19,080 bases of DNA from an uncultured Acidaminococcus sp. (GCA_900538365.1 UPXT01000045.1:1-19080), one strand, 5' to 3'; shown: positions 6,397 through 15,203, counted from the first letter of the stretch. The notes: generated from the sequence alone by a model not told the origin. Translations and numbers: made by a program.

Positions 6397-6473
6397 ATGG
6401 CTCTGTAAACACTCATCACCCTCTCAATCCCAGCATTCATGCGGGACTTGAAATTTTTGGAAAGGAAGTGGCT

Positions 6474-8141
6474 ATGATGAATGGATTAACATTGGTTTGT
6501 ATTGCAATCGTCATCTTTGCGTGTGCCTACCTATTCTATGGCCGTTGGCTCGTCAAGACCTGGGGTATCGAACCCGATGCCAAGACGCCGGCCTATCGCT
6601 TTGAAGATGGCCGCGACTTTGCGCCGGCTTCCCGTTTTACGGTCTTTGCCCATCAGTTTTCTTCAATTACGGGAGCAGGCCCTGTCACAGGCCCGATTAT
6701 TGCCGCTATGTTTGGTTGGCTTCCTGCATTCTTATGGATTATTGTAGGCGGCATTTTTTTCGGCGCTGTCCAGGACTTTACGGCCCTTTATGCTTCGGTC
6801 CGCAACGATGGCAAGAGCATGGGCAAGATCATTGAACAGTACGTTGGCAAGACGGGCTGCAAGATGTTCCTCCTGTTCAGCTGGCTCTTCTCCCTTCTTG
6901 TCATTGCAGCCTTTTCCGACATCATGGCAAGCACGTTCAATGGCTTTTCCAAGACGGGTGAACTCCTGGGACCAAATGCAGCTGCCGGCTCCATTTCCAC
7001 CCTCTACGTTTTCGTTGCCATGGTTTTTGGCTGGGCCGTTCGCCGCTTTAATATCAGCGGCGTCAAGGAAGTGGTCCTGGCCCTCATCTGCATGGTTGCC
7101 ATGATTGCTGTGGGGATTGCCAATCCGCTTTTTGCCTCCCGCACCAGTTGGCTCTACGCAACCTATGCCTATTGCTTCATAGCTTCTGTCCTGCCCATGT
7201 GGCTCCTTATCCAGCCTCGTGATTATTTAAGTGTTTTCCTGCTCCTTGGCATGATCCTGGCAGGCGTTGTCGGTATCCTCGTCGGCAATCCCACCATCAA
7301 TATGCCGGCTTTCAAGGGCTTTACCGTGGCAAACCGGCCCCTTTTCCCCATCCTTTTTGTAACCATCGCCTGCGGCGCCGTTTCCGGCTTCCACAGCCTG
7401 GTTTCTTCCGGTACTTCTTCCAAGACCATTTCCAACGAAAAGGATATGCTTCCTGTTGGCTATGGCGCCATGCTCATTGAATCCGTCCTGGGGGTTGTTT
7501 CCCTCGTCATTGCCTGCTCCGTTGCAGTCAACGGAGCTCTGCCGAAAGCAACGCCCTTTGCTATCTTCGGATCTGCCATCGGCCGTTATTTTTCCATTTT
7601 CGGGATTCCGCCCTATGTCAGCAACTGCATCGTGACCATGTGCATCTCCGCCCTTGCCATGACGACCATCGACGCCGTCACCCGTATCGGCCGCATGATG
7701 CTCCAGGAACTGCTGAGCGAATATGACAGCAGTGCCGCGAAATTCCTCTCCAACACCTACGTAGCAACGATTGTTACCTTGATTCCAAGCTACCTGCTCT
7801 GCCTCGGCGGTTACCTCAACATTTGGCCGCTCTTTGGGGCTGCCAATCAGCTGCTTTCCGCCCTGGTCCTCATTGCCCTTGCCGTCTTCCTGCGTACGAC
7901 GGGCCGCAAGAGTTGGATGCTCTACATCCCCATGACCTTTATGTTCATTGTCACCATGAGTGCCCTCTGCCTGTCCCTGTATGGAATCTATGGCAAACTC
8001 ATGGCCGGCACCTTCGTCCTCATGGTTGATGGCCTGCAGCTTGTCGTTGCCGTTGCCCTGATGTTCCTTGCCCTGATGGTTGTCAAACACTGCGGGAAGG
8101 AGCTCGTAGGTGACGCCCCCAAAAGTCAAACGGCACAATAA
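6474..8141 (+). CDS. cstA: CstA-family carbon starvation / pyruvate transporter
   Basis: A 555-residue polytopic membrane protein of the CstA/BtsT family; characterised members import pyruvate or peptides with protons. The family core is plain: AHQFSSITGAGPVTGP (59-74), then GWLPAFLWI and GGIFFGAVQDF (92-102), followed by a long run of hydrophobic helices. It is shorter than E. coli CstA (about 700 residues), a size seen in many Firmicutes members. The frame is open from an ATG at 6387, but that codon lies inside the promoter. The ATG at 6474, after AAAGGAAG, is the start; a second ATG follows at once. It is divergent from an L-2-hydroxyacid dehydrogenase, consistent with pyruvate uptake or overflow, and ends before a strong terminator. 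Pyruvate as substrate is inferred from the family. Confidence 0.9.
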   Translation: MMNGLTLVCIAIVIFACAYLFYGRWLVKTWGIEPDAKTPAYRFEDGRDFAPASRFTVFAHQFSSITGAGPVTGPIIAAMFGWLPAFLWIIVGGIFFGAVQDFTALYASVRNDGKSMGKIIEQYVGKTGCKMFLLFSWLFSLLVIAAFSDIMASTFNGFSKTGELLGPNAAAGSISTLYVFVAMVFGWAVRRFNISGVKEVVLALICMVAMIAVGIANPLFASRTSWLYATYAYCFIASVLPMWLLIQPRDYLSVFLLLGMILAGVVGILVGNPTINMPAFKGFTVANRPLFPILFVTIACGAVSGFHSLVSSGTSSKTISNEKDMLPVGYGAMLIESVLGVVSLVIACSVAVNGALPKATPFAIFGSAIGRYFSIFGIPPYVSNCIVTMCISALAMTTIDAVTRIGRMMLQELLSEYDSSAAKFLSNTYVATIVTLIPSYLLCLGGYLNIWPLFGAANQLLSALVLIALAVFLRTTGRKSWMLYIPMTFMFIVTMSALCLSLYGIYGKLMAGTFVLMVDGLQLVVAVALMFLALMVVKHCGKELVGDAPKSQTAQ

Positions 8142-8173
8142 AAAAGAAGGGGGCTTTCGCCTCCCTTCCCAGC

Positions 8174-8207
8174 AAAAGACCTAGGTCCACGGGACCTAGG
8201 TCTTTTT
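8174..8207. terminator. Bidirectional terminator built from two AvrII-like palindromes
   Basis: AAAA, the perfect 11-bp stem GACCTAGGTCC/GGACCTAGGTC (8178-8188 with 8192-8202) with a 3-nt loop, then TTTTT. Each arm is itself palindromic (GACCTAGGTC). It separates convergent cstA and the exonuclease gene. A second GC-rich inverted repeat (about 8148-8170) lies just upstream. Confidence 0.9.
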
Positions 8208-8221
8208 GGTTCCTTATGAAG

Positions 8222-8836
8222 TCAGCCCTGCTGCGTCTTAAGGCGCCAGAGTTTATCCAGTACCTTTTCCGTGAGTTCACAGTCATCAACGGCCCGATGA
8301 TGGTTGCCCGCGATGCCAAAATACTCACAAAGGGCTTCCAGACTGTAATGGTATAAACCTGGCACAACGGTCTTGGCAAGCTTCTTCGTATCAAGATAGG
8401 GGTTATTCAAATGTTCCCCCGTTTCCCGGTAAAACCGGTCATAAAGGAAGTTGATATCAAAATTGACATTGTGCCCCACCAAGGTATAGCCGCCCAAAAA
8501 ATCCCGCAGCCGCGGCAGGATCTTCCTAAAGGTCGGTGCCCCCACAAGGTCGCTGTCCGTAATGCCTGTCAGGCTGGTAATAAAAGGTGACAGGCTTTGG
8601 TATGGTTCCGGGGTCAGGAAGGTCTGGAAACGATCTGAAACGGTGCCATTTCGTACATGGATGGCCCCGATTTCAATGATGGCACTGCGTGCCACGTCAA
8701 GTCCTGTTGTTTCAATATCAATGACCACATAGGACAGGGGGCGCACCAAGGTGAGCTTTCCTTTGCGGCGTTTTGCTTCCGGCTCCGTGTCCCGCGGCGC
8801 CAGGCTATCAAATAAGGAAAGGGAATAAGGTTCCAT
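8222..8836 (-). CDS. DnaQ-like 3'-5' exonuclease (DEDDh, Pol III epsilon type)
   Basis: A 204-residue protein with a complete DEDDh exonuclease domain (about 35-200): D40 and E42 in VVIDIETTGLD, D127 in GHNVNFDINF, and H180 with D185 in HHRAVDD. Such proteins remove 3' nucleotides from DNA or RNA, as a proofreading subunit, in repair, or in RNA trimming. A short charged N-terminal tail (about 1-34) precedes the domain and resembles the linker seen on stand-alone exonucleases. There is no polymerase, helicase or BRCT domain. The ATG at 8836 follows AGGAGG with 6-nt spacing; upstream in-frame codons have no such site. It is divergent from the AEC transporter. Its exact cellular role cannot be read from sequence. 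Confidence 0.9.
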   Translation of the reverse strand: MEPYSLSLFDSLAPRDTEPEAKRRKGKLTLVRPLSYVVIDIETTGLDVARSAIIEIGAIHVRNGTVSDRFQTFLTPEPYQSLSPFITSLTGITDSDLVGAPTFRKILPRLRDFLGGYTLVGHNVNFDINFLYDRFYRETGEHLNNPYLDTKKLAKTVVPGLYHYSLEALCEYFGIAGNHHRAVDDCELTEKVLDKLWRLKTQQG

Positions 8837-8887
8837 AGGAATCCTCCTTTCAAGAATCATTGGCTGTATCCAAATCTTGGATGTTCT

Positions 8888-8915
8888 ATTATATAGCATT
8901 TCGGTAGGAAAGCAA
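8888..8915 (-). promoter_or_regulatory. Promoter of the exonuclease gene
   Basis: On the minus strand, TTGCTT (8915-8910), a 16-bp spacer and TATAAT (8893-8888). It is back to back with the AEC promoter; the two -35 boxes are 7 bp apart. Confidence 0.7.
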
Positions 8916-8922
8916 CGTTTTT

Positions 8923-8951
8923 TTGCAAAATTTCACAAAAGCACCTATAAT
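8923..8951 (+). promoter_or_regulatory. Promoter of the AEC transporter gene
   Basis: TTGCAA (8923-8928), a 17-bp spacer and TATAAT (8946-8951). The start near 8958 gives a short leader of about 27 nt. Confidence 0.8.
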
Positions 8952-8984
8952 GGTAAAAATTCATCCTTACGGAGGTGACCTTAC

Positions 8985-9920
8985 TTGGCAATCGTGCCCC
9001 TTTTGTTTTCCCAGCTATCCTCCCTGCTTCTTATTGCCATCATCGGCTACGCGGCCGTCAAGAAAGGCATCATGAAGGCGTCCGAGTGCACACCCATTTC
9101 GACGCTTCTCATTTATGTCATCATTCCCTCGTCCATCATCAAGGCCCTGCAGCTTCCCTTATCGGAAGAAAAAATCCATGGCTTTGGCATTGCTGTCATT
9201 TTTGCCATTGCGGTCCATCTTTTCTGGCTGGTCCTCATCACCTTTTTAGGCAAGACAACGAGCCTTGACGGTACAGCGCGGGCCTCCCTGATGTACACCA
9301 ATTCAGGAAACCTCATCTTTCCCCTGGTGGCCTCCGTTTTTGGTGAGGAATACGTCTTTTATGCCTGCATGTACAATGCCGTCCAACAATTTTTTGTCTG
9401 GACCCACGGCATGGCCCTCATGAGTGGAAAGCGCCGCATCACGCTTCGGCAGGCGCTTGTTAACATCAACATCCTTTCTGTGGCCATGGGCATGACCCTC
9501 TTTTTCTTTCAAATCATACTGCCGCCGATCATCCAGAACACCATGGGCATGCTGGCCGGCATGATAGGCCCCTTGAGCATGCTCGTAACGGGCATGGTCA
9601 TGGCCGAAAAGGACCTGTCCGGCCTTTTTCATTCAACCAAGGTATGGCTGATTTGTATAGGCAGGCTTTTCGTTTTTCCTTTTTTTGTCACCCTCCTTGT
9701 CATGGCAACCGGCTTCTTGAAGACTCACCCAGGGGAACTCTTTTTGTTCCAAATTGGGATGCTGGCTGTCTGCGCCCCGCCGGCAACGCTGCTGACCCAA
9801 TTTGCCGTCATGTTTAGGAAGGACGCCTTCCTTGCCGGCAGTGTCAACCTCATCAGTATGGTCCTGTGCGTCATCACCATGCCGCTTATGATCGTCCTTT
9901 TCACTTATTTGGCCGGCTGA
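8985..9920 (+). CDS. AEC-family transporter (auxin efflux carrier / malate permease type)
   Basis: A 311-residue membrane protein of about ten helices in the two-half AEC (BART superfamily) arrangement. The first half has YTNSGNLIFPLV (103-114), the characteristic Asn-Gly region of the crossover helix. The second half has PPATLLTQFAVMF (261-273). Bacterial members move malate, malonate or other organic anions, some with auxin-like efflux. The start is TTG at 8985, supported by a strong GGAGGTGA (8971-8978) with 6-nt spacing; no ATG or GTG is placed as well. It is a single-gene unit with its own promoter and terminator. Substrate is unknown; an organic acid would match the other transporters in the window. 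Confidence 0.88.
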   Translation: MAIVPLLFSQLSSLLLIAIIGYAAVKKGIMKASECTPISTLLIYVIIPSSIIKALQLPLSEEKIHGFGIAVIFAIAVHLFWLVLITFLGKTTSLDGTARASLMYTNSGNLIFPLVASVFGEEYVFYACMYNAVQQFFVWTHGMALMSGKRRITLRQALVNINILSVAMGMTLFFFQIILPPIIQNTMGMLAGMIGPLSMLVTGMVMAEKDLSGLFHSTKVWLICIGRLFVFPFFVTLLVMATGFLKTHPGELFLFQIGMLAVCAPPATLLTQFAVMFRKDAFLAGSVNLISMVLCVITMPLMIVLFTYLAG

Positions 9921-9927
9921 ATCCAAC

Positions 9928-9972
9928 AAAAAAGCTGCGGAGAAAGAAACCTTCCTTCTCCGCAGCTTTTTT
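9928..9972. terminator. Bidirectional terminator between AEC and ligA
   Basis: AAAAAA (9928-9933), the perfect 11-bp stem GCTGCGGAGAA/TTCTCCGCAGC (9934-9944 with 9956-9966) and TTTTTT (9967-9972). The ligA stop codon (9971-9973) overlaps the far end of the T tract. Confidence 0.92.
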
Positions 9973-12013
9973 ATCTGGATGATTGGGCGTCCCTATTTTC
10001 CAGGAGCCGCCTGAATGCGGCTTCATCAAGGATAGTGACACCCAAGGACTGGGCTTTGGTATATTTGCTGCCTGGATCGGCACCTGCGACAACATAGTCC
10101 GTCTTCTTGCTGACGGAACTTGTCACCTTGGCCCCCACTTCTTGAGCCATGGTCTGGGCCGTTGCCCGGTCAAGGGTGGGCAGGGTCCCCGTAAAGACCA
10201 TGGTCTTACCGTAGAAGGGATGATTCTCATTGGAAGCAGCCGTTCCCAACATCTTCATATTAAGTCCTAATTCCTTTAGCCGTTCTACATAATCCTGGTT
10301 TCCTGGGTCGCCAAAATAGGTCACGACACTTTCGGCAATGACCTGCCCAATGTCAGGAATCTGTGCCAATTCTTCCTGCGTAGCCTTCATCAGGGCGTCC
10401 ATGGTCTGGTATTTCAAGGCAAGGGTGCGGGCCACCTTGGCCCCAACATGACGGATGCCAAGGGCAAATAGAAGCTTATCCAAGCTGTTTTCCTTACTGG
10501 CAGCAATGGCCCTGACGAGGTTATTGGCAGACTTTGCGCCCATGCGGTCCAGTTCCATGAGGTCATCTGCCGTAAGCAGATAAAGGTCGCTCGGATCCTT
10601 TACCAGGTTCCGTTCCTGGAGCTGGAGCAGGACAGCAGGGCCGCAGCCATCGATGTTCATGGCGTCGCGGCTTGTAAAATGGATGAGGCCTTCCCTGCCC
10701 AAGGCCGGACAGTGAGGATTGGTGCAGCGCACCGCGGCTTCCCCATTTTTGCGGACAACCGGCCAGCCGCACTCCGGACATTCCGTAGGCATATGGAAAA
10801 CCTTTTCCTCTCCTGTCCGTTTTTCCACGGCGACACGCAGGACTTCCGGGATGATTTCCGCTGCTTTATTGATAATGACCCGATCACCGATGCGGATATC
10901 CTTTTCCGCAATAAAATCTTCATTATGAAGTGTGGCGCGGCTGATGGTGCTCCCCGAAAGCTTTACTGGATCAAGGACAGCTGTCGGTGTAAGGACGCCC
11001 GTTCGACCCACTTGGATAACGATGTCCCGCAGCGTCGTTTCAGCCTGTTCGGGCGGGAACTTATAGGCCATGGCCCAGCGGGGATCCTTTCCCGTCGACC
11101 CGAGAATATTCTGCTGCCACACGGCGTTGACCTTGACGACGACACCGTCCGTATCATAGCCAAGGCTCTTGCGGCGCTCACCGTGACGAACAATGAGGGC
11201 GTTGGCCTCTTCAATGGTCGTGACCTTGGTCCGACCTTCTGTCGTTGTAAAGCCATAGGCCTCAAGGCGGTCCATGGAATCATTATGCGTATCAAGGGCA
11301 CCCGTGCCAATGCCGTAGGCAAAAAAAGCCAGGGAACGCCTAGCCGTGACGCGGGGGTCGAGCTGACGCAGGGAACCGGCAGCGGCATTCCGGGGATTGG
11401 CAAATTCCGTCTCCCCTCTTTCTACCCGCTGCTCATTCAGCTTCAAAAAGGCATGACGTGGCATATAGACTTCTCCCCGCACATCAAGGAGTTCCGGCAT
11501 GGGAACACCGGGAAGCGAGGGCAGGACCTTAGGGATATTTTTGATGGTCCGCACATTTTCCGTCACATTTTCGCCGACCATGCCGTCGCCACGCGTCGCT
11601 GCCCGGACAAAGCGGCCATTTTCATAGATGATGCTGCAGGCAAGACCGTCGATTTTCGGTTCCACCACATATTCTACTTTGGCATCCTTAGGAAGACCTT
11701 CATGGACCCTGCGGTCAAACTCCTTCATTTCTTCCGGGGAAAAGGCATTGGCCAAACTTAAAAGCGGCGTAATGTGATGCACTTCCGTAAACCCTGGTTT
11801 TGCGTAGCCGCCGACGTGCTGTGTCGGGGAATCAGGCGTTACAAGTTCAGGATATTCCGCCTCAATGGCCCGCAGCTGGCGCATAAGACTGTCATATTCC
11901 GCGTCAGTGATCGTGGGCATATCTTCCACGTAATAAAGATAGGAGTTGCGTTCCAATTCCTTGCGGAGGGCTTGGGCCTTTGTTAAGGCCTCTTGTTTTG
12001 TCATGGTCGTCAT
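9971..12013 (-). CDS. ligA: NAD-dependent DNA ligase LigA
   Basis: A 680-residue enzyme that seals nicks in replication and repair using NAD. Domains in order: N-terminal Ia region with YxxxD-type residues (about 1-75); the adenylation domain with catalytic K120 in VEPKIDGLA; the OB fold (about 325-400); a four-cysteine zinc finger (C412, C415, C430, C435); helix-hairpin-helix repeats (about 445-585); and a C-terminal BRCT domain (about 595-680, YGKTMVFTGTL). Length is normal. The OB-fold segment reads INKAAEIIPEV, where most LigA proteins have KAGDIIPxV, a mild variation. The ATG at 12013 has GAGGCG upstream and lies only 12 bp after the pcrA stop, so the two are almost surely cotranscribed, the order common in Firmicutes. 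Confidence 0.98.
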   Translation of the reverse strand: MTTMTKQEALTKAQALRKELERNSYLYYVEDMPTITDAEYDSLMRQLRAIEAEYPELVTPDSPTQHVGGYAKPGFTEVHHITPLLSLANAFSPEEMKEFDRRVHEGLPKDAKVEYVVEPKIDGLACSIIYENGRFVRAATRGDGMVGENVTENVRTIKNIPKVLPSLPGVPMPELLDVRGEVYMPRHAFLKLNEQRVERGETEFANPRNAAAGSLRQLDPRVTARRSLAFFAYGIGTGALDTHNDSMDRLEAYGFTTTEGRTKVTTIEEANALIVRHGERRKSLGYDTDGVVVKVNAVWQQNILGSTGKDPRWAMAYKFPPEQAETTLRDIVIQVGRTGVLTPTAVLDPVKLSGSTISRATLHNEDFIAEKDIRIGDRVIINKAAEIIPEVLRVAVEKRTGEEKVFHMPTECPECGWPVVRKNGEAAVRCTNPHCPALGREGLIHFTSRDAMNIDGCGPAVLLQLQERNLVKDPSDLYLLTADDLMELDRMGAKSANNLVRAIAASKENSLDKLLFALGIRHVGAKVARTLALKYQTMDALMKATQEELAQIPDIGQVIAESVVTYFGDPGNQDYVERLKELGLNMKMLGTAASNENHPFYGKTMVFTGTLPTLDRATAQTMAQEVGAKVTSSVSKKTDYVVAGADPGSKYTKAQSLGVTILDEAAFRRLLENRDAQSSR

Positions 12014-12025
12014 AAGATTCGCCTC

Positions 12026-14278
12026 TTATACTTTCTGGATGACTTTATATTTCGTTGAAAGGGTCTTGATGCCCGTACCGGGGAAGGCCACTTTGACAAT
12101 CTGACCATCCGTGTCGGGCTGGGCCGAAATGACGGTTCCTACGCCCCAGGCCTTATGACGGACTTTATCGCCTGCCTTGAAGGCTTCCATCTCCCCCTCC
12201 GGCACATATTCGGAGCGGCTGCTGCGCCGGTCAAGGATGCTTGCCCCGCGTTTCCTGACGATACTGCGAAGCCCTGACCGTTCTTCCTGCGTCCGGTTTC
12301 CCCATGCCGCGCGCGGCGCCCCCGACCTATCCTGCTGACCGGCAAGGGCCGTTTCAATGAGATGGCGGGGAATCTCTTCAAGGAAGCGGCTCGGCGGGAA
12401 CATGACCGTCCGGCCGTACATCATGCGGCTCCGGCAGCTTGTCAGGAACAGTTTTCTCTTGGCCCGCGTAATCCCAACATAGCACAGACGCCGTTCTTCT
12501 TCAAGCTTATCCGTGTCGTCAAGGGAACGCTGGCTCGGGAAAAGGCCCTCTTCCATGCCGGCCATAAAGACAACGGGAAATTCAAGTCCCTTGGCCGAGT
12601 GAAGCGTCATCAGCGTCACGGCGTCGCGGCTGAGTTTGGCATCATCGATATCGGAAACAAGGGCCACATGGTTCAGAAAATCCTCCAAGGTCTTTTCCTC
12701 TTCCGTTTCATCTTCCTGGAATTCCGCGGCAATGCGCTTTAATTCATCAAGGTTGTCCATGCGGCCCCGCGCCTGTTCCGATCCTTCCAGGAGCAAGGCA
12801 TCCCAGTACCCGGTCTTTTCGAGGATATCCGTCATGAGCTGCTCCACAGGAACCGTATCGGTTTCCTTGCGCAGACTTTCAAGAAGGGTACTGAAAGTGG
12901 TCACTTTAAGGAGGCTCCTGCCAAGGAGCTCGCCAGCAAGGGGCGTCATGAGGGCTTCATGCAGCGGCAGTCCCGTTTCATTAAGGAGCGTCTTGAGTTT
13001 CTCCACGGTCGCACTGCCAATGCCCCGTTTCGGTTCGTTGATGACCCGCTCCAAGGCCTGCTCGTCACGGCCATTTACAAGGAGCCTCAAATAAGCAAGC
13101 AGGTCCTTGACTTCCTTGCGGTCATAGAACTTCAGGGACCCAACCATGATATAAGGAAGGCCGTTTTTGATGAGGGTTTCTTCAAACATACGGGACTGGG
13201 CATTGGTCCGGTAAAGGACGGCCATATCGCCCAGCTGGAAATGATCTTCGTCACGCAGCCGCCGCATATTATGGACAGTGAATTCCGCTTCATTTCGGTC
13301 GTTGAAGGCCTGAAAATAGGTGATGGGTTTTCCGTTCCCATTTTCCGTCCAAAGGTTCTTGGGCCGACGGGCGCTGTTATGCTCAATGACCGCATTGGCC
13401 GCATCGAGGATGACCTGGGTAGAGCGGTAATTCTGCTCGAGTTTATAGATCTTGGCCTCTGGATAATCTTTTTCGAAATCGAGGATATTGCTGATATCGG
13501 CACCGCGCCACCCATAGATACTCTGGTCAATATCGCCGACGGCACAAAGGTTGTTTTCCGGGGCACTGATGAGTTTGGCCAGAAGATACTGCACATGGTT
13601 CGTATCCTGGTATTCATCAATCATGACATACTGGAACTTATGCTGATATTTTTCCCGCACCTCCTTGTCATGCTGCAGCAGATCCACGGAAAGCAGCAGG
13701 AGGTCGTCAAAATCAACAGCGTTGTTCTGACGCATGCGCTTTTCGTATTCAAGATAGATTTCGGCCACTTTCTTGGCATGGAAATCCTCGGCCTTCCTCG
13801 CAAAAGCGGCACTGGAAAGCTGGGCATTCTTGGCATTTGAAATCACCGACATGACCGCGTTCAGGGGATAGAACTTTTCGTCCATCTTGAGATCCTTTAG
13901 GATGCCTTTCAGGACATTCTTGCAGTCTGTCGTATCATAAATGGAAAAGCCTGTCCCATAGCCATAGTGGGACAGATGCTTGATTTCCCGGCGCAGGAGC
14001 TGGTTGCAGAAGCCGTGGAACGTATAGAGCCATACATCTTTGGCAAGAGGGCCCACAAGCTTATCCACGCGTTCGCGCATTTCTTTGGCCGCTTTGTTCG
14101 TAAACGTAATGGCAAGGATGCTGTAAGGAGGAACGCCTTTTTCCAAAAGATAGGCAATCCGTGTCGTCAGGGCCTTTGTCTTGCCGCTTCCAGCACCTGC
14201 CAAAATTAAAATAGGCCCAGCCACATGTTTGACGGCTTCAGCCTGCTGAGTATTGAGTGATGATAATAGATCTTCCAT
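12026..14278 (-). CDS. pcrA: ATP-dependent DNA helicase PcrA (UvrD/Rep family)
   Basis: A 750-residue superfamily 1A 3'-5' helicase used in repair, rolling-circle replication and clearing of blocked RNA polymerase. Motifs in order: Q-motif LNTQQAEAV (8-16); Walker A AGAGSGKT (27-34); motif Ia with AITFTNKAAKEMRER (56-70); Walker B DEYQD (221-225); then GDIDQSIYGWRGA (motif III) and QNYRS (motif IV); and the late motifs TLHSAKGLEF and YVGITRAK. The C-terminal part (about 702-748, VRHKAWGVGTVI) is the Tudor-like domain that binds RNA polymerase in PcrA/UvrD. The ATG follows GAGGAGAAA closely. It is first in the unit with ligA and divergent from the ttcA-like gene across 104 bp; its own promoter there is not clear (a weak TAGAAT lies about 40 bp upstream). 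Confidence 0.97.
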   Translation of the reverse strand: MEDLLSSLNTQQAEAVKHVAGPILILAGAGSGKTKALTTRIAYLLEKGVPPYSILAITFTNKAAKEMRERVDKLVGPLAKDVWLYTFHGFCNQLLRREIKHLSHYGYGTGFSIYDTTDCKNVLKGILKDLKMDEKFYPLNAVMSVISNAKNAQLSSAAFARKAEDFHAKKVAEIYLEYEKRMRQNNAVDFDDLLLLSVDLLQHDKEVREKYQHKFQYVMIDEYQDTNHVQYLLAKLISAPENNLCAVGDIDQSIYGWRGADISNILDFEKDYPEAKIYKLEQNYRSTQVILDAANAVIEHNSARRPKNLWTENGNGKPITYFQAFNDRNEAEFTVHNMRRLRDEDHFQLGDMAVLYRTNAQSRMFEETLIKNGLPYIMVGSLKFYDRKEVKDLLAYLRLLVNGRDEQALERVINEPKRGIGSATVEKLKTLLNETGLPLHEALMTPLAGELLGRSLLKVTTFSTLLESLRKETDTVPVEQLMTDILEKTGYWDALLLEGSEQARGRMDNLDELKRIAAEFQEDETEEEKTLEDFLNHVALVSDIDDAKLSRDAVTLMTLHSAKGLEFPVVFMAGMEEGLFPSQRSLDDTDKLEEERRLCYVGITRAKRKLFLTSCRSRMMYGRTVMFPPSRFLEEIPRHLIETALAGQQDRSGAPRAAWGNRTQEERSGLRSIVRKRGASILDRRSSRSEYVPEGEMEAFKAGDKVRHKAWGVGTVISAQPDTDGQIVKVAFPGTGIKTLSTKYKVIQKV

Positions 14279-14337
14279 TTTCTCCTCACAATTCGTCTAG
14301 AATTTGCTTTATTATTCTAACATGTCCGCTCTATTTT

Positions 14338-14346
14338 TGCTATAAT
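14338..14346 (+). promoter_or_regulatory. Extended -10 promoter of the ttcA-like gene
   Basis: TGC plus a perfect TATAAT (14338-14346). The -35 region is weak (CTAACA at 18-bp spacing). The predicted start near 14353 leaves about 30 nt before the ATG at 14383. Confidence 0.65.
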
Positions 14347-14382
14347 AGAAGAATCCTTTTCCAGGAGTGTGAACATCATCTC

Positions 14383-15168
14383 ATGAAACACGATGCCTTT
14401 GTACCCGCCAGCGACCTTACAAAGCTGTGGCGGGCCCTGATTGAATTCAACATGATTGAAGAAGGGGATAAGATTCTCATCGGCCTTTCCGGCGGCAAGG
14501 ACAGCATGTTCCTTACGGCGGCCTTAGCCGAGATCCAAAAACACAGTCCCCGCCATTTTGACCTATTGTGCTACACTATGGACGGCATGTTTGCCGAAGA
14601 TTTCCCCAAAAAGGAACTGGAAGCCTTTTGCCGCACCTACGGACTCACTCATTATTCGGAACAGGTCAATGTCGAAGCCCTCTGGGCCCATCGAGGCAAC
14701 ACCCCCTGCTTTTCCTGTGCCTACTTCCGCCGGGCCGCGATGAACCGCAAAGCCAGCGAACTTGGCTGCAACAAGATTGCCCTGGCCCATCACAATGACG
14801 ACGCCGTGGAAACCTTGATGCTGAACCTCTTCCAGTCGGGGCAGAACAAGACCTTCCTGCCCGTGACCCATCTTTCCCGCAGCGGCATGACCGTCATCAG
14901 GCCCCTGCTTTTTTACCGGGAATCGGAAATCATTGCCATCGGCAAAAAGATTGGCCTTCACCCCTTGGCAAACCCCTGCCCCTATGACGGCAAGACCCAG
15001 CGCCAGGATATGAAGGAACTGGCCCGACGCCTTGAACAAGAAATTCCCCATTTCTATGACCACATGGCCTCGGCCCTGCGGCATTCCGATAAAGAGGAAC
15101 TTTGGCCGGAAAAACTGCCCCAGAAAACGATGCTGGAGCGCTTCCGTGCCTTCTGGAAAAAGTCCTGA
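14383..15168 (+). CDS. ttcA: TtcA-family tRNA 2-thiocytidine biosynthesis protein
   Basis: A 261-residue PP-loop ATPase of the TtcA family, which thiolates cytidine 32 in tRNA using an Fe-S cluster. The ATP-binding loop SGGKDS is at 36-41. The three cluster cysteines expected for TtcA are present: C109 and C112 in TPCFSCAYFRR, and C199 in ANPCPYDG. The motif ALAHHNDDAVET (133-144) is also typical. The open frame reaches back to 14257, but the promoter at 14338-14346 rules out that start. The first ATG after the promoter is 14383, although the AGGAG (14363-14367) is 15 nt away, an unusually long spacing with no closer in-frame start. The purine permease gene begins 35 bp downstream with no terminator between, so cotranscription is likely. 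A related TtcA-like sulphur transferase remains possible. Confidence 0.82.
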   Translation: MKHDAFVPASDLTKLWRALIEFNMIEEGDKILIGLSGGKDSMFLTAALAEIQKHSPRHFDLLCYTMDGMFAEDFPKKELEAFCRTYGLTHYSEQVNVEALWAHRGNTPCFSCAYFRRAAMNRKASELGCNKIALAHHNDDAVETLMLNLFQSGQNKTFLPVTHLSRSGMTVIRPLLFYRESEIIAIGKKIGLHPLANPCPYDGKTQRQDMKELARRLEQEIPHFYDHMASALRHSDKEELWPEKLPQKTMLERFRAFWKKS

Positions 15169-15203
15169 TTTTTCATTGTCCAGTAAAGAAAGGAAGTCAC
15201 ACC

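Noticed and set aside
5936..6451. Short plus-strand frames in the AT-rich gap
   Set aside because: Phe/Ser/Tyr-rich translations typical of AT-rich noncoding DNA, without ribosome sites; the second overlaps the cstA promoter.
5888..6473. Rex (NADH-sensing) operator for the dehydrogenase
   Set aside because: No TTGTGAA-N-TTCACAA-like dyad found.
10679..11761. 360-residue frame antisense to ligA
   Set aside because: A shadow of the ligA codon pattern on the opposite strand. LigA shows all domains and catalytic residues.
12959..13840. 293-residue frame antisense to pcrA
   Set aside because: A shadow frame; pcrA is unambiguous.
15169..15203. Possible purine riboswitch for the permease
   Set aside because: Only 35 bp between genes, with no room for an aptamer and none of its conserved bases.
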